DNA of 64,000 bases from Tillus elongatus (GCA_964006375.1 OZ023268.1:85262858-85326857), one strand, 5' to 3'. Shown: positions 10,790-22,483, numbered from the stretch's first letter. The notes: generated by a model from the sequence alone, not told the origin. Translations and numbers: made by a program.

Positions 10790-11095
10790 ATTAATTTATA
10801 TACAGGTATTCGTAACAACTGTGAATAAAAACACGTTGCTACGTTTATTTTGTTAAAAAACTCTCGGTTAAAAGGTTGTTAATAAAATATAAAAACACAT
10901 TTTATTCTGTAGGGCTACTTTTTTTCTCATGACGGAAGTGAATGCGTTGACGGAGGCGGGTGGCTGGCGCTTCCGTGATATTACACCTACCGGCACTCTC
11001 CTTCTCTCCAGATCGGGATTACCCCCTAAACACCACTTGACATCTATAGACGTGGCGGAAACTACGCGCTGGAAATTCTTCACCACGCACCTACC
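10790..11095. other. Unassigned spacer
   Basis: Sequence between the hammerhead relic and the old R1-clade LINE. I see no open reading frame with family motifs. Confidence 0.4.
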
Positions 11096-11296
11096 TCTTG
11101 TTGTTCTCAAAATTCTCCATCCACTCTTCCGCCTCCTTTGACTTCATTATTTCTATTATGTCTTGCCCATTACATTTGTTTATCAGTAAATTCGTCGTGC
11201 TTTCGCCCCTATCGACATTTACTTGGATTACTGTCATTTTAATTTTGTTGATCTTTCTGTCTTCTCCTTCTGTAGCGTCCGTACATGTTCTCTGTA

Positions 11297-12175
11297 CTAA
11301 GGACAGCTCATAGACTCTGCTTTGTGTGCCTTAGCACCGCATAAATAGCATTGCTGTATATTTTTGCATTCCCTTCTTTTGTGACCTTTCCCGCCACATT
11401 TATAGCATAATTCTGCCGCGTCTTTTGTTGTGCATTCCTTTGCCATATGCCCTATTCTATAATACCTATGGCACTTTGGAATCATATTAGTTTCCCTTAT
11501 CTATGCCATTAGTCTCCCTCTCTTTTACTCTCAAACAACTGCCTGGTTGCATCCTTTTGCGAAGTATCAAACGTGTGCTTATACCCATTCTTGTTTACCT
11601 TATCTGACAACTGAACCGCTAAAGTTTCCTCATGTCCTTGATTCACGGACTTTTAGCACCTCCCGAAGTTCATTTTCCTCGACTGTCTCATCTATATGAA
11701 GTATCATGAATGTCTCCCTTTCCTCTCTTATCACCACTTTCACCACTCTTTTCAGTTTTGTAGTAAGTTGTTCTTTAAACAATTGCTTTGTGCTTCATCC
11801 TACCCTTGTATCTTTATCTGTACATTATTACTGCATATTTTATTTATTTTGTCGATTGTCAGCGCCTCGGTGTTTACATCGCCTTTCAGACTTCTGATTA
11901 TGTCAGTATTGGACTCTCAGACTGGTGGCTCAGGGAAATATAATTTCCTTCTTTCTGTTTTGTTGGTTTCTGGCTGTTTACATATTATCTTCCCCTCTAT
12001 TCGTTTTCTTAGTTGCTTTCTTGTTTTTACAAAATGGTATTTCTAGGCTTTCCCGTCCCGTTACATAGTCTAATATCTTTCTGACATTCATGTCTTGTAG
12101 ATAATGCGTTATATTTCTCCTCTTGTTTTCCTTTACCTTTCGCAGTGCCTTCTGCAGACTACCTTTTAACTTCAT
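11297..12175 (-). pseudogene. R1-clade LINE ORF1, C-terminal zinc knuckles (decayed)
   Basis: A lysine-rich piece (LKGSLQKALRKVKENKRRN...ILDYVTGRESLEIPFC) at 12,175-11,978 is followed after frame breaks by three retroviral-type zinc knuckles at 11,485-11,297: CHRYYRIGHMAKEC, CYKCGGKGHKRREC and CYLCGAKAHKAESMSC. The first lacks its second cysteine (Y in place of C). This matches the three-knuckle end of ORF1 in the 43-48 kb copy. In LINEs this region binds RNA. Confidence 0.65.
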
Positions 12176-12199
12176 TTTATCTTCCGAAGTTTACCCTTC

Positions 12200-13550
12200 A
12201 TCTATTGTCATAATTATATATGTGTGGTATCAAAATGTTATTTATTTGATGAATTAAAGATGTATATAAGTGAATTACTAAAATTTAATACGGCTGTTCA
12301 GTCGAGGGCATGAGTTTAAATGTAAATTAAGCAAGAACTGTGTGGGGTCGTGCACTCATAATTGGTATGGTGTTGGACGTACAAATAAAAATCAAAGTTC
12401 GGTTAAATTTGTTTATTGAAAATTATGAATTTATCTAATGCAAATGAGTGTGAATTTATTAGAAAAAAATACTGAAATTATATAAAGCAAAATACTATAA
12501 GTTTCGTGTTGGATTGGACCAGTTCAAATGAAATTACTAGAGTTTAAACACTGATGGCAGATAAATAATGTACTTAACTTTGATTTTGTTGGTGAAGTTC
12601 CATCGGTTGACCGCATCAGAGAAGGCCTGGGGTTGTTCAGGACCATTTAAGCCCCTTATCACAATACTGGAGCAGCTCACGGCTGCCTGGACCGTTAAAT
12701 AATTCGTTTGCACCTCTGCTTGGCCTGGTCTTGAGGATTATCTTGAATGTGTTTGAGGAGCTTTTCGAATTTTCTTGATAGATGGTGGTTGCAGGGTGTG
12801 GCAGATGTCCCATCACCAAACGTGTGTTACTTCATGGTGAAGAAAGAATATATAAGACAGAAAAAATGGGATGGCTGCAACAATTAAGATTGGCTAAGTA
12901 CCTATTGCGTTCGATGTTATTTACGGGCGGCAGCTTGTAGCGTGTTAACGTTAAATACAAAACTTATCTGCATGTTAATTGTAAAAGCGTAACTGTTTAT
13001 TAATGTTGAACTATACGAGAACACTTCCACAAGCCACCATGAAACAAGACAATAACCTAAGTATTAAACAGAGCGGTTTATGAAAGCAGATTTGTTAAGA
13101 AACAAGCGAGCGTTACAACTTCATGTTACCTCACACTGGCGTACCTACTCTCCTTTTTATTGCCTATCTGGCTGTTATCAACATATTGTAATTTTCTATT
13201 TAAAAGCTTGTAAAGAAGAGAGCGTTTTCAGTCGTTGCGGCATCTTATAAAGGCCTTGTTATAAATCTGAACTACCAAGTGTCAATTATTTCTACGAAGG
13301 AAGGTGCGGCATTAGAGAATGTGCGTCTCTATGGGCAGGGATCTGAACAAGTTGCAAAGCAGCAACTCTCACTGACTAATAAAACGGTGCGATCATTGAC
13401 TACCATCCTGGTAATTCACGTTGGTGATTATGAGGTCAGCTTATGTGGGCAGAGTCCCTTGACTGAATGAATATTACAATGATGCCATAATGAAGTTTAT
13501 AGCGTGGGTAAATGTTGTAAAACGTGTAACATATTACAGTGTGTCTTTTA
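12200..13550. other. Unidentified insertion within the old LINE ORF1
   Basis: This segment separates ORF1 pieces that belong together. It is AT-rich, includes TATAAAGG near 13,245, and holds no ORF with recognisable motifs. The outer ends (TGTGTGGTATC near 12,220 and ATATTACA near 13,536) start with TG and end with CA, as LTRs do, but I find no paired repeat. Its identity is open. Confidence 0.3.
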
Positions 13551-13559
13551 AAACTGTCT

Positions 13560-14545
13560 GTGTCGTCAACAACAGGGCAATATCCCTCATTTTCAAGGAA
13601 TACTCGATTTGTTTCTACACAACATATAATTTTTCCAGTTCCCAGCTTACCCCAGCTTATACCATTATCAACTTGTGGATTGCGTTCCACAATTTTCTTT
13701 ACACTATCGTCATCTTGCTCTCCTCCTTTCCTAAGGATCTTTATGTTGCCAATTTCTCTGATTTCCGTTGGTCCCTGTATAGCTGACAACTTTTGTAAAC
13801 TTTTTTCTGTCAATCAGTAGTCATAGGTTCTAGAAAGCTTGCTTCATCGAGTTTTTATCCAGCTCCCTCTCTAACTTTTGTACCATTTCCTTCTATTTTC
13901 GTTTCTCCGCTGTTTGTGTGCTTGCATCAGTCATCTGCTCCTTTCAAGTACCGCTTTTGGGGACTCAATTATTTTTACGAACTCTTTCGTTATTGCCCCA
14001 TTAACCCTGTCACCATAGGCAAAGGTCTAGTATAGTCATCCAGTTTACCAATTGTTGTGTTTATTTTTTTTTGTGTGTACGGGCTTTCTGTTATCAATCG
14101 GTCCAGTTTCTTTACTTCTTCGGTTGTTCTATTCACTAGTTCCATTAGAATATAAAATTGTTTCTCCAGCCTCGTTAGGAATGAATTTTCCTCTTTTATT
14201 TCCTTTGCTAGTGTTTCCATTCTCTTTCTTCTGATGTCTCCGCAGCGAGAGGCAGCGATCGCGTTATTGTGCTTCCCCTTTTCGCATTGAGAGGCGACCA
14301 CCGTTCTTTTAGGCTGTCTTCTGTGTTTTGCTAGCCTTTACCAGGTCTATCAGTTGTTTCATTATTGATTTGGCTGCTTTCGCGCTAGGTATGTGTGAGT
14401 GGCCCTCCCTAAAATCCGAAGGGCCGGTGCTGGTCACCGGGGCTTACACCCGATCGAAACCAGCGGTGAGATTTATACTCATTTGCAGTAATGCTGTATG
14501 TTGTTTGTCACACATCTTCCATGTTTTGCATGTTTTAAAGCGGTA
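13560..14545 (-). pseudogene. R1-clade LINE ORF1, N-terminal half (decayed)
   Basis: Minus-strand pieces in order: a start region ending SAKAAKSIMKQLIDLVKASKTQ (stops inside), a coiled-coil-like stretch RRKRMETLAKEIKEENSFL...LEKQFYILMELVN, then the QGPTEIREIGNIKILRKGG...ERNPQVDNGISWG segment, which parallels the middle of ORF1. Several stops and shifts separate them. It corresponds by position to the gag-like ORF1 of the 43.6-45.6 kb copy but is only weakly similar. Confidence 0.5.
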
Positions 14546-14829
14546 AATGGAAAGATACTTTGCCCTCGGTAACCCTAATAGCGTCGGTATCAGAAAAGGG
14601 ACAGTAGTCGGCCGAAAGTCTGGCCAAGTAAGAAAGACGAAAGAGGAGTGACCTCACCCAAGACAAGTTGAAAAATGGGGAGTAGCCCGGCTCAGGTGTG
14701 TATGCGTATAGAAGCTTATGTGCATGTGTGTGAGTGTTTGAGTGTGCGGTTTATGATTACGTGTGAGAGTGCGCCTCCGCAGTCGCCATCCACGTACTCA
14801 CCAGGAGTAGGGGGTAAGGCTACTTCGAA

Positions 14830-15165
14830 AACATGCTCAAAAATTACTTACATATCTGTACCAAAAGACAATATTATGTAAAAATTGTTTTTCTAAGTTT
14901 ATCATAAATATATTGGCTAGTAAATGAGACAATAGACTACAATGGTCAGGCTTTTATCTTGAATTTAAATTTTATCATTAAATTTGAAATAGTTTTGTTT
15001 TATACATTCGTTAAAAAGATAAATGGATTCATTATTTTTTGTCTAATATGACATTTACGTTCTGGTCTAATAAAATATTTCTTAATCAATGACAGCATTT
15101 TCTAGGATGTATTTTGGTGTATGCTACAAACATGAAACGATACTAATTTACTATTTGGTGAATAA
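14830..15165. other. No recognisable feature
   Basis: AT-rich sequence between the 5' end of the old LINE and the Penelope fragment. I see no ORF motif or repeat structure. Confidence 0.4.
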
Positions 15166-15169
15166 TTAT

Positions 15170-15704
15170 TTAGTTTGTAGTAGTTTGTGTTGGTTCATAA
15201 GAATTTTGAACTAAACATTTTGGACGGTAATTGTATTTCGTTATAAGTAAAACTAATCTGCTGGTTATATTATGATTAGGTGCATTTACATAACTAACTA
15301 CTGGGCTAAGAGGGATGTTTGGATTCTGAATTTTGAAGTACTCATACATATCTGGTGGTTGCGGATTTTTATATAAAATATAGTTCACTTCTTGTCCACT
15401 GAACAAAGATGTATTTTGAAGCTTATTTTAAACTTTTTTCTGCAAGGAATTTGTCTGGTCGCTCCTAATTTCTGTTTAAATTATTAATTTTTACGTTCTA
15501 TGCGTCTCTATCCCTAGCCGCGGTTGTGTTTTCTTTCTCAACTTTAGCGAAAACTAAATCGTTCCCTGATATTTTATTCTGAATGGATTTGATTAATTTG
15601 ATGATTTTCATGTTTAAAAAAATGTCCTTAAAAATCCACATATATTTAGTATTTGGCATTGCCGTAAACTTTTGAGGGTATTGAACAAATTGTAAGAAAT
15701 GCAT
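15170..15704 (-). pseudogene. Penelope-like RT, N-terminal fragment
   Basis: Two minus-strand pieces. At 15,704-15,498, IQNKISGNDLVFAKVEKENTT matches the start of Penelope RT, where the family reads roughly 'NNNDLVFTKADKGNTTVV'. At 15,406-15,170, FKIQNPNIPLSPVVSYVNAPNHNITSRLV matches the 'K.N.PLRPIVS..NAP' fingers motif, with the usual R replaced by S. A frame break lies between them. There is no palm or endonuclease. It is a decayed 5' piece of a Penelope-like element. Confidence 0.65.
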
Positions 15705-15867
15705 TTTCTAGCCCTGGTCATAATGTCATTTTATTATGAAAGCACTCTGTACATATTTAACAAACACGTTCTTAGGTGAATACGTTTTAATAGTCAGAGT
15801 ATTCCCATTAGATCCAAAGTGTCAAGCGATGAGCGTTTAAAAATTGTTTACTTAAAGATAGACGTGC

Positions 15868-15868
<1 letters not shown>

Positions 15869-15917
<49 letters not shown>
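15869..15917. repeat. (GT)n microsatellite
   Basis: A perfect GT run of about 24 units. The flanks (15,705-16,130) show nothing else recognisable. Confidence 0.95.
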
Positions 15918-15918
<1 letters not shown>

Positions 15919-16134
15919 ATAATGCATCCCTCTTAGACTCAAGGCCCTTTATTCATTTTATATTCCCCTTAGCATCGGTTAAAGTAAACCATACCTACAC
16001 ATTTTGTGCGTTACCCATGACCTGAGCTGCATTAAAATATGCTCGAGATTAGTGAAATTTACAGTGCACGTTATATACCTTCATAAAAGGTGAGTCTTCT
16101 CACAGAATGCATATTCGTTTATTTATTGTACAGC

Positions 16135-16590
16135 TATTCTTTGCCTAATTATAAATTGAGAAATAATTTTAATAAGTATATGACTAAGTGTGGTTTTAGG
16201 TAATCATTTAATAAATAACCTTTATGAAATAATTTGAGGAATAGCTAAGTTTAGATTACGTTTATTATTTATACGAGGCTAAGTTATAAATTGAGAAGTA
16301 AATATCATATTCAAATAATGGGAATTTATGAAATAATTTGAGAAATAACTAAGTTTAGATTACGTTCATTATTTATACGAGGCTCATTTGAGAAATAGCT
16401 AAGTTTAGATTGCGTTTGTTATTTATACAAGGCTAAGTTATAAATTGAGAAGTAATTATCATATTCAAATAAAGGGGCTTTATAATATATTTTAGGGATT
16501 AGCCAAGTTTACATTAGGGTTGTTACTTATACGAGGTTAAGTCAATATTCATAAATTAAGTAAGAGTTGAATTATCAGTTTGTTTAGAGT
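16135..16590. repeat. Tandem repeat, ~105-bp unit with a 50-bp half unit
   Basis: Units begin with TTTGAGGAATAGCTAAGTTT-like sequence at about 16,232, 16,337, 16,387 and 16,493. The 105-bp units carry a TATACGAGGCTAAG block and a 'tataaattgagaag..atcatattcaaat' block. The 16,337 unit is cut to 50 bp. A degraded start of the array is visible at 16,140. Confidence 0.75.
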
Positions 16591-16784
16591 AAATAGAGTA
16601 TGTTTGAAAGTTAATTGATGATAGTTTGGAAGGTGTGAGGGATACCTTCGCTGTTTGCTCACCCAGTAGGGCGTCATACTGGTAGAGGCGTTGGGTTTAG
16701 GCCCAGGTTATGCAACCGCAACACGGTGGTTTGTTTGCATCGATGGATTTCGGTAGGGATACAGCTGATCTCGCTCTAGGTATC

Positions 16785-17105
16785 CATTGCACCTACTCCC
16801 GTCGATAGCTGGATATTGAAGAGGAATCATCGCAGAGAATACTCCGATGCGTCCATTGCACTTCTCAGTATTCACGGTGGTATCGTTGTTGCATTTCTTG
16901 GTCGATCTGGTAGCTTGACCGAGACACTGTGGTCAGTTCACCCGTTGGTCTCATTGCACGTGTCAGTCCCAGTGTAGGAGTTGGGCTACTTGGAGAAGGG
17001 CACACCCTGGAGTGTGCATCGTGTGCCCATTGCACTTCTCGGTATCCAATTTTGACCGTTACGAGCACTGTAGGTGAGGCATTGAATTGTGCCTTATTGC
17101 ACACC
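16785..17105. repeat. Degenerate ~75-bp repeat with CATTGCAC core
   Basis: The core CATTGCAC(C/T/G) or its close variant recurs at about 16,785, 16,854, 16,952, 17,028 and 17,096, spaced 69, 98, 76 and 68 bp. The surrounding sequence is richer in G+C than its neighbours and includes 'ctcggtat' and 'ctcagtat' echoes after the core. No known family is recognised. Confidence 0.4.
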
Positions 17106-17169
17106 TGGAAACCGGCACTGACCTGGTGTCGGGTACGGCACCCAATTAAACACGCAAGCTATACTATTG

Positions 17170-17480
17170 GTTAAGTATTTATTATTATTTGAGTAATTAT
17201 TTTTTGAGTAACTATCGTGTGAGTAACTACTTGAGTAATTATTGTTTGAGAAACTGATTGTTGAGCAGTTAGAGACATTGTTGAGAAGCAGTTCCGAGGC
17301 ACTGATGTGCGCTGTTGAGAGATGATGATGTGGCTCAGTGTAGCCTTGAGTAGGAAATGCTTTAATGTTGAAGTTGCTCAGTGGAGCATTATGTGGAAAC
17401 TGCTCTTAAAGTTAGTTTACTCAGTGGAGCTTTGAGTATAAATAGTTATTGATGTTGAGTCGCTAAGTGGAGCGTGTGAT
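17170..17480. repeat. Short-unit repeats (TTGAGTAA and CTCAGTGGAGC motifs)
   Basis: The first part repeats TTGAGTAA(T/C)TA about four times in 60 bp. The second part repeats GCTCAGTGGAGC-like units at about 17,333, 17,378, 17,428 and 17,463. No coding frame runs through it. It could be an expanded non-coding leader of an unknown element. Confidence 0.4.
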
Positions 17481-17509
17481 TGGTAAATGATTGATAAACT
17501 AATAATTGA

Positions 17510-18565
17510 ATGCCCCTCTTATATATGTTAGGTTATGCTTTAGATGAACAATGGTGTGTTCAGGTATATTTTTAATTACAGGTTAGTGATGTTGTCACTG
17601 GACACATTTGGCACCCGCTCGCTCGACTCATTACGCCCGTACATTAAAGCTTTGACAAGTAATAAACCTTTTGCCTTTTGCATGATTACGCTTAAGTAGA
17701 TAACACAACTGCTAAGTAATATATCGACTGGTGATTGATTGTTGAGCTATGTAATTATATTATGTGACCGTTAGTCGATTGTTAGTAATATAAGAGGTTA
17801 CCTCTATTGTTTACTAAGAGGGTTGTAACCTTGTGTCATTGAAGGGTTGAGTGCGATATAATTATTCAATATATATGAAAAAACGTACCCCTTACCAAAT
17901 GACCCTTGGTTTCAGAGGCACGCGTTTTTGCCACCCACACTAATAGTATTAATATTTGAAATAGGTGCTACTTTGTTCACTTTGTTAAAATAAATATTTT
18001 ATAAACACAATTTAAGCTTAATTTATACGGCAATTTTTAACATGCATAGTTATCTTATACACCATAATTAAACTAAAATAAAATAGTAACCCATATCCCA
18101 ACAGATAAATACAACTTTCAAGTGGCATGAATAGCTAAAGGCCACGTCATAAATTTCCCAACCTGGTAGTTATGCTGGCAAGGGTTGGTCGGCTTAATAA
18201 AGAGTAAACTGATGACGACGCATTAGAGTTGACTATATTTCATGATGTAGCTGCGGCGTATAAAATAAACTCATTATGGTCTAGTAAGCCGTTCAATAAA
18301 TAATTCAAGTTACATATCGGTTTATTGACCGTCCACGCGGAAGGATTAATCTATTTACCTTGATCGGGACACACAATCATTTTACATTTAAATATTTGCC
18401 TATTGTAATAAAAATCGTCAATTACTGTGCTAATTATGAATATTAAAATCATTTCAAGCAAAATTTGTACACTAAAAACCTGGTATATAGGCAGCAATTT
18501 GGCGTTTAACGAATTTTTATAAAGAAAATATTTATATTGTTATAGTCAAACTTGTAGGGAATTGT
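17510..18565. other. No recognisable gene
   Basis: AT-rich sequence without family motifs on either strand. TGGCACCCGCTCGCTCG near 17,610 and the purine/pyrimidine breaks near 17,930 were checked as LTR landmarks, but no repeated partner was found. Confidence 0.35.
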
Positions 18566-18965
18566 ATACAGTGCGCGCCCAAAATATGGAAACCGACAGT
18601 ATAAAAATGTAGCCATCTTACATAAGAAAATATCCTTTTTGCTGTAAATAATATCTTTCGCTAATAAGTCGTTGGTCGAAGCGAATTTTAATTTTTTTAA
18701 AGCATTTGTTTCGAGTAAATGACAATTGTCTGTGACAATTGTCTGTGAGAAATATTAAATTTTCTTGTTAACAAAAAATAAACAAAAATACCCATTAGCC
18801 AAGCAAAAACAATTGCCAAATTAAGTGTTTGAACTGTCATCCACCGACTTCTTAGCAGTACGCAAGTCTGTAAAGAGATATACAGGTTGATTCGTTTTAA
18901 ATGGGACACCATGTTATACGATAGTCGATCAATAAGTACCCATCTTTGTAGGCAGGTGGCGATGC

Positions 18966-19449
18966 AGAGGGAAGTTAGTATTACCATCGTGTTCTGTCAT
19001 CTTTCAATTCGGTTTTTATTTTTGAAGGAAAAGCATGCGAAGAAATACAAGCGAATTTGGATGCCGTCTATGGGGATCCTTCACCGTCTACGACAACCAT
19101 AATGAGCAAGATATAAACCATAAATAATAAAAGAATATAAACGTTTTCGTACATATGTTATGAATGAGGAGCGGCCAGGCCGCCCAGCAGACATGGTTAC
19201 CGGGAAATGGTTTAAAAGCTCCATGACTTGATTCTCACTGTTAGTCGAACTAAAGTGCGCGAAGTAGCAGAGGACGTATGCGTGTCATACGGAACGCCAT
19301 TCAATAGTTTACATTAAACGTTAGATATGAAAACGGTGTCAGCCCAATGGATGCCGCGATTACTCACGGTGGAAAATAAGCAGATACGGCTGTCAATGCC
19401 GAAGCAGTCTTTGGATCTCTAGAAGTGAAATTTTGCATAAGTTTTTGCC
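18966..19449 (+). pseudogene. Mariner transposase, N-terminal half
   Basis: Read with frame changes, it gives the mariner helix-turn-helix region: LFLKEKHAEEIQANLDAVYGDPSPSTTTI, MNEERPGRPADMVT, a VREVAEDVCVSYGTPFN stretch, then MKTVSAQWMPRLLTVENKQIR. The order and wording are those of mauritiana/irritans-type mariners. At least three frame breaks and stops are present. The catalytic domain follows only after the LINE insertion. Confidence 0.75.
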
Positions 19450-21200
19450 TTGGGTCGTGCATGTGAGGGGGCCTGGGACGAGTTTAAAACTGCCGGAAGT
19501 GAGTTTAAAAAGGAATTACGACGGTGTAAACGAGTCGGTTGGCGAGCGTGCTGTGGGAAAGTTAACTCCTTGCCGGACCCAGCCAGGCTAGTAAGGTTGC
19601 TCGAACAGGAGTCAGGAAGTTCAATAGGATAGCTGGACGTTGGAATGACCGATGGATATCCCCAGGGCGCCGGTGATGTTTGGAAAACCTTTAGCTTTAG
19701 TGCGGGAAGTCAAATATATAGGGGTGGTCCTTGACTTCAAATTATCATGGGGGTCGCAAATAGAGCGAGTAGTGAGGAAGGGAGTAGAGACCATCTGGCA
19801 ATTGCATCTCATAGCGGTGTGATAGGGAGGACCTGTGGACTCAGTCCTCTGATCCCTAATTGGATTTACACTGCGATCGTCAGGCCGAGAGTCCCTTATG
19901 GGGCAGTGGTCTGGTGGTGCGGTGATAACCAAACTGCTACCCGGAAGGTGGCCAAAATTGAAAGGTTAGCAAGTCTTGGTATCACCGGTGCTATGAAGAC
20001 GACACCCTCGCTAGATGTTTTGCTGATGCTGCCACGGATTCCTATCTGTATCAGAAGGAAACTACGGCGTTGCAACTCAAAATGCGAGACTCTGGAAACT
20101 GATGCGGTGAGTGAGCAATAACAGGACATGCAAAAGTTGCCAAGGAGGTGGAAAAGGAAATTCTAATTTCCACCATTAAGGTACGAATTGCAGATGATTA
20201 TATTAGGCTGACTAGGACATATACCCTCAGAATCCCCAGCAAGGATCAATGAAGGGAAAATGAAGTTGCTTTCCAGGCTGATAGCCTGGTTTGTTTTACC
20301 GACGGATCACGGGTGGAGGAGCAGCACTCCTCCGGGATGGGTATATACGTCGATGGCCTGGGGGTGCGCGAGAGTTATTCTCTGGGGGTATATACCACGG
20401 CATTCTAAACGGAGCTGTACGCTATTTTATCTGTAGCTAATCGACAGGATGTGAGGATGAGCCCTGAGAAATTTGTATACATTTGCTTAGAGTCAGGCGG
20501 TCCTCGGGGCAGTCTGCGCATCCGGAGTTAGGTCAATGCTGGTTCAGGAGTGTGCTGACGCTCTTACGGAACTGTCCAGGACAAAGGACGTACAACTTTT
20601 GTGGCTACCGGGACACTGTGTCGTGGCGGGGAATGAAGTGGCGAAGGACCTTGCAAGGCTGGGTCCGGGCAAACGTTCTGTGTCTCGGAGCCTGCTATAG
20701 GCATAAGTAGGAAGGTGGTCTCCGACGCCCTAGATAAATGTACTGGGGAGGCCATGGAGAAGCACTGGAAGTCGGTCAATGGCTGTAGGTAGGCGAGGAA
20801 TTTTGTGGAGCGGCCGAATAGTAACAAGACTGTCTGGCCTCTTAGTAGGAGTCGTTCTGCGCTTCGTCGCATCATTGGGGTGCGGCCACTGTACTCTCAG
20901 AAGACACCTTACATTTGTAGGTGTCGAGAGAGATCCTATTTGCCAGGAATGCGGCGAGATTGCAGAAACGTCGTCCCACCACCTGTGTGAATGCGAGGCT
21001 TTTGGGAGTCTTCGAAGAGAATTGTTTGGTTCGAGTACCATACAGAAGAGCCAGGTAAGTTCCGCCCAATGGAAGATCGTCATGGGCTTTATTTCGAGGT
21101 TTGGTGACGAAACCGAGGAGTGGTAGGGCAGGGTTGCTGGTTGACGGGGTTGGCAAAATGGGTCCGTTGTGGCCTACTTGCTTGGCGCTAGCCTCTCCAC
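19450..21200 (+). pseudogene. LINE polymerase C-terminal half with RNase H and CCHC tail (inserted in mariner)
   Basis: Plus-strand pieces in order: the end of the RT domain (VKYIGVVLDFKLSWGSQIERV, then YTAIVRPRVPYGAVVWW), a ribonuclease H start (CFTDGSRVEEQHSSGMGIYVDG...TTAF.TELYAIL, with a stop in place of the usual Q/K), and a C-terminal RRIIGV...GHCTLRRHLTFVGVERDPICQECGEIAETSSHHLCEC. The last part has the C-x2-C-x..-H-x-C arrangement of LINE C-terminal zinc motifs. RNase H places it in the I/R1/LOA-type LINEs. Many stops are present. The catalytic YADD half is absent, as expected for a 5'-truncated copy. Confidence 0.75.
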
Positions 21201-21225
21201 CGTTGCTACTACTACCGCGTCGAGT

Positions 21226-21720
21226 TGTCTACCGCTGCTAAAACCTGGATAAATTATTACCCGCCAGACACTAAGCGACAGTCCAAACAATGGATTTTCC
21301 CGAGCAAATCTGCTCCAAAGAAGGCAAAAATGGTCCCATCGGCCGAAAACGTAACGACCACGATTTTTTGGGATTCGAAAGGAATAATCCCCATGGACTT
21401 TTTGCAGAAAAGAAGAACGATCACTGGGCAGTAGTAAAGTGAATTATTGGACCGATTTGATGAGAAATTAAAGGAGATACAGCCCCATTTGTATAGGAAA
21501 ATGTGCTGTTTCACCACGATAACGCGTCAGCACATTCAACCGGAATCGTGGCGGCTAAATTGCATGAGCTGCGCTACGAATTGCTGCCGCAACTACCGTA
21601 CTCGCTCGACTTGGATCCCTCCGAGTTCTTTCTGTTCTGAAAAAGGTTATCGCCGAGACAGAAGGGTTTGAGAAATCTATTTTTGGAGGGGTTAAAAAAT
21701 GACAGAAACGTTGGTAAAAG
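21226..21720 (+). pseudogene. Mariner transposase, C-terminal half
   Basis: It starts at AKTWINYYPPDTKRQSKQW. In live mariners this is DETWI, so the first catalytic D and the E are replaced by A and K. It then reads KKAKM...IFWDSKGIIPMDFLQK, LLDRFDEKLKEIQPHL and FHHDNA-like sequence in another frame. The end is LRYELLPQLPYSLDLDPSEFF-like sequence. It picks up at the point where the 18,966-19,449 piece stops. It is dead. Confidence 0.75.
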
Positions 21721-21896
21721 TGTATGAACCTAAAAGGGGATTGCGTTCAAAATTAAAAAAAATTGAAAACTTGCGTCTTCATCCCTAACAGGGGCATTTA
21801 TTGATCACTCGTACAGAAAATGAGAATTCTGCCTTAAAATTTTATTACTACAATGGATAATTTCAAAAGTAAGGAATACATTAATTTTATCTGTTA

Positions 21897-22013
21897 TTAG
21901 TGATTTTTTAAGAATAAAAGTTCACTAATAGAGAGGCATCAATGGTGAGACTGCAAAATAAATTCAAATGAGCGCAACTAGGACCCCTATAACCCATATC
22001 CGGGGTCAGTTTC

Positions 22014-22057
<44 letters not shown>

Positions 22058-22068
22058 ATATACATATA

Positions 22069-22161
<93 letters not shown>

Positions 22162-22483
22162 CTAACCTATAACTCAAAAAATAATTAACCGATTTCTATG
22201 AAACTCGGCAACTGCCTTTCTTTTATTAATGGCTTGGATAAGTTCGTTAGTCAGGAAAATCGGAAAAGGTTTTCCGAGAAATTTTTGAGTGTTCTGTAAA
22301 AAAAATTCTTCGAAAATTACAAAGCTGTTTGAATAAAATTTGACGAATATGTTGCCTTGAAAAGGACCTTACTACGTATCAAAATTCAACTTTTTAAGTT
22401 TATAGAAAATTGCGTTATTCAAATTTGAAGCATTTAATAAAAATTCACTACCATAACGCACTTGCTGCGTCCAGAACTTTTAG
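21897..22483 (-). mobile_element. Helentron/DINE-1-like repeat (copy H2)
   Basis: A minus-orientation copy. At the left edge (21,897-21,933) is the family's 3' hairpin TTAGTGATTTTT/AAAAGTTCACTAAT. Next come the CATATCCGGGGTCAGTTTCAAT block, a (TA)n array at 22,016-22,157, and the GGCTTGGATAAGTTCGTTAG block. The subterminal motif CTACCATAACGCACTTGCTG follows at about 22,449. The internal body is shortened relative to the copy at 25.9-27.4 kb. Confidence 0.7.
22016..22157. repeat. (TA)n microsatellite inside Helentron-like copy H2
   Basis: About 140 bp of TA with three single-base interruptions. It lies at the fixed position where every fuller copy of the family carries its (TA)n array. Confidence 0.95.

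Larger units (their letters stand above)
11100..14820 (-). mobile_element. Old R1-clade LINE, diverged relative of the 37-49 kb pair
   Basis: Read on the minus strand, 14,820-14,560 aligns with the 5' UTR of the 37-49 kb LINEs. Shared parts include GAGTACGTGG near the start, 'catacacacctgag', 'ttcaacttgtcttgggtgagg' and 'gacgctattagg'. ORF1 pieces and then the first codons of ORF2 (MTVIQVNVDRG) follow, down to about 11,100. The 5' end begins ACCCCC with no (GATATA)n beside it. A ~1.35-kb stretch at 12,200-13,550 interrupts ORF1. RT is missing. Confidence 0.7.
18880..21750 (+). mobile_element. Mariner element split by a LINE insertion
   Basis: Plus-strand mariner transposase sequence runs to about 19,449, stops, and resumes at 21,226 at the next expected residue. 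The gap is filled by an RNase-H-bearing LINE. The left end may be ACAGGTTGATTCGTTTTAAA at 18,881, which resembles mariner terminal repeats. The right end lies near 21,750 but no matching inverted repeat is clear. Confidence 0.65.

Noticed and set aside
12200..13550. Solo LTR
   Set aside because: TG...CA ends can be picked, but no duplication or second copy is visible; left as unidentified.
18205..18240. CTGATGA as hammerhead core
   Set aside because: No GAAA at the right distance and no stem II.
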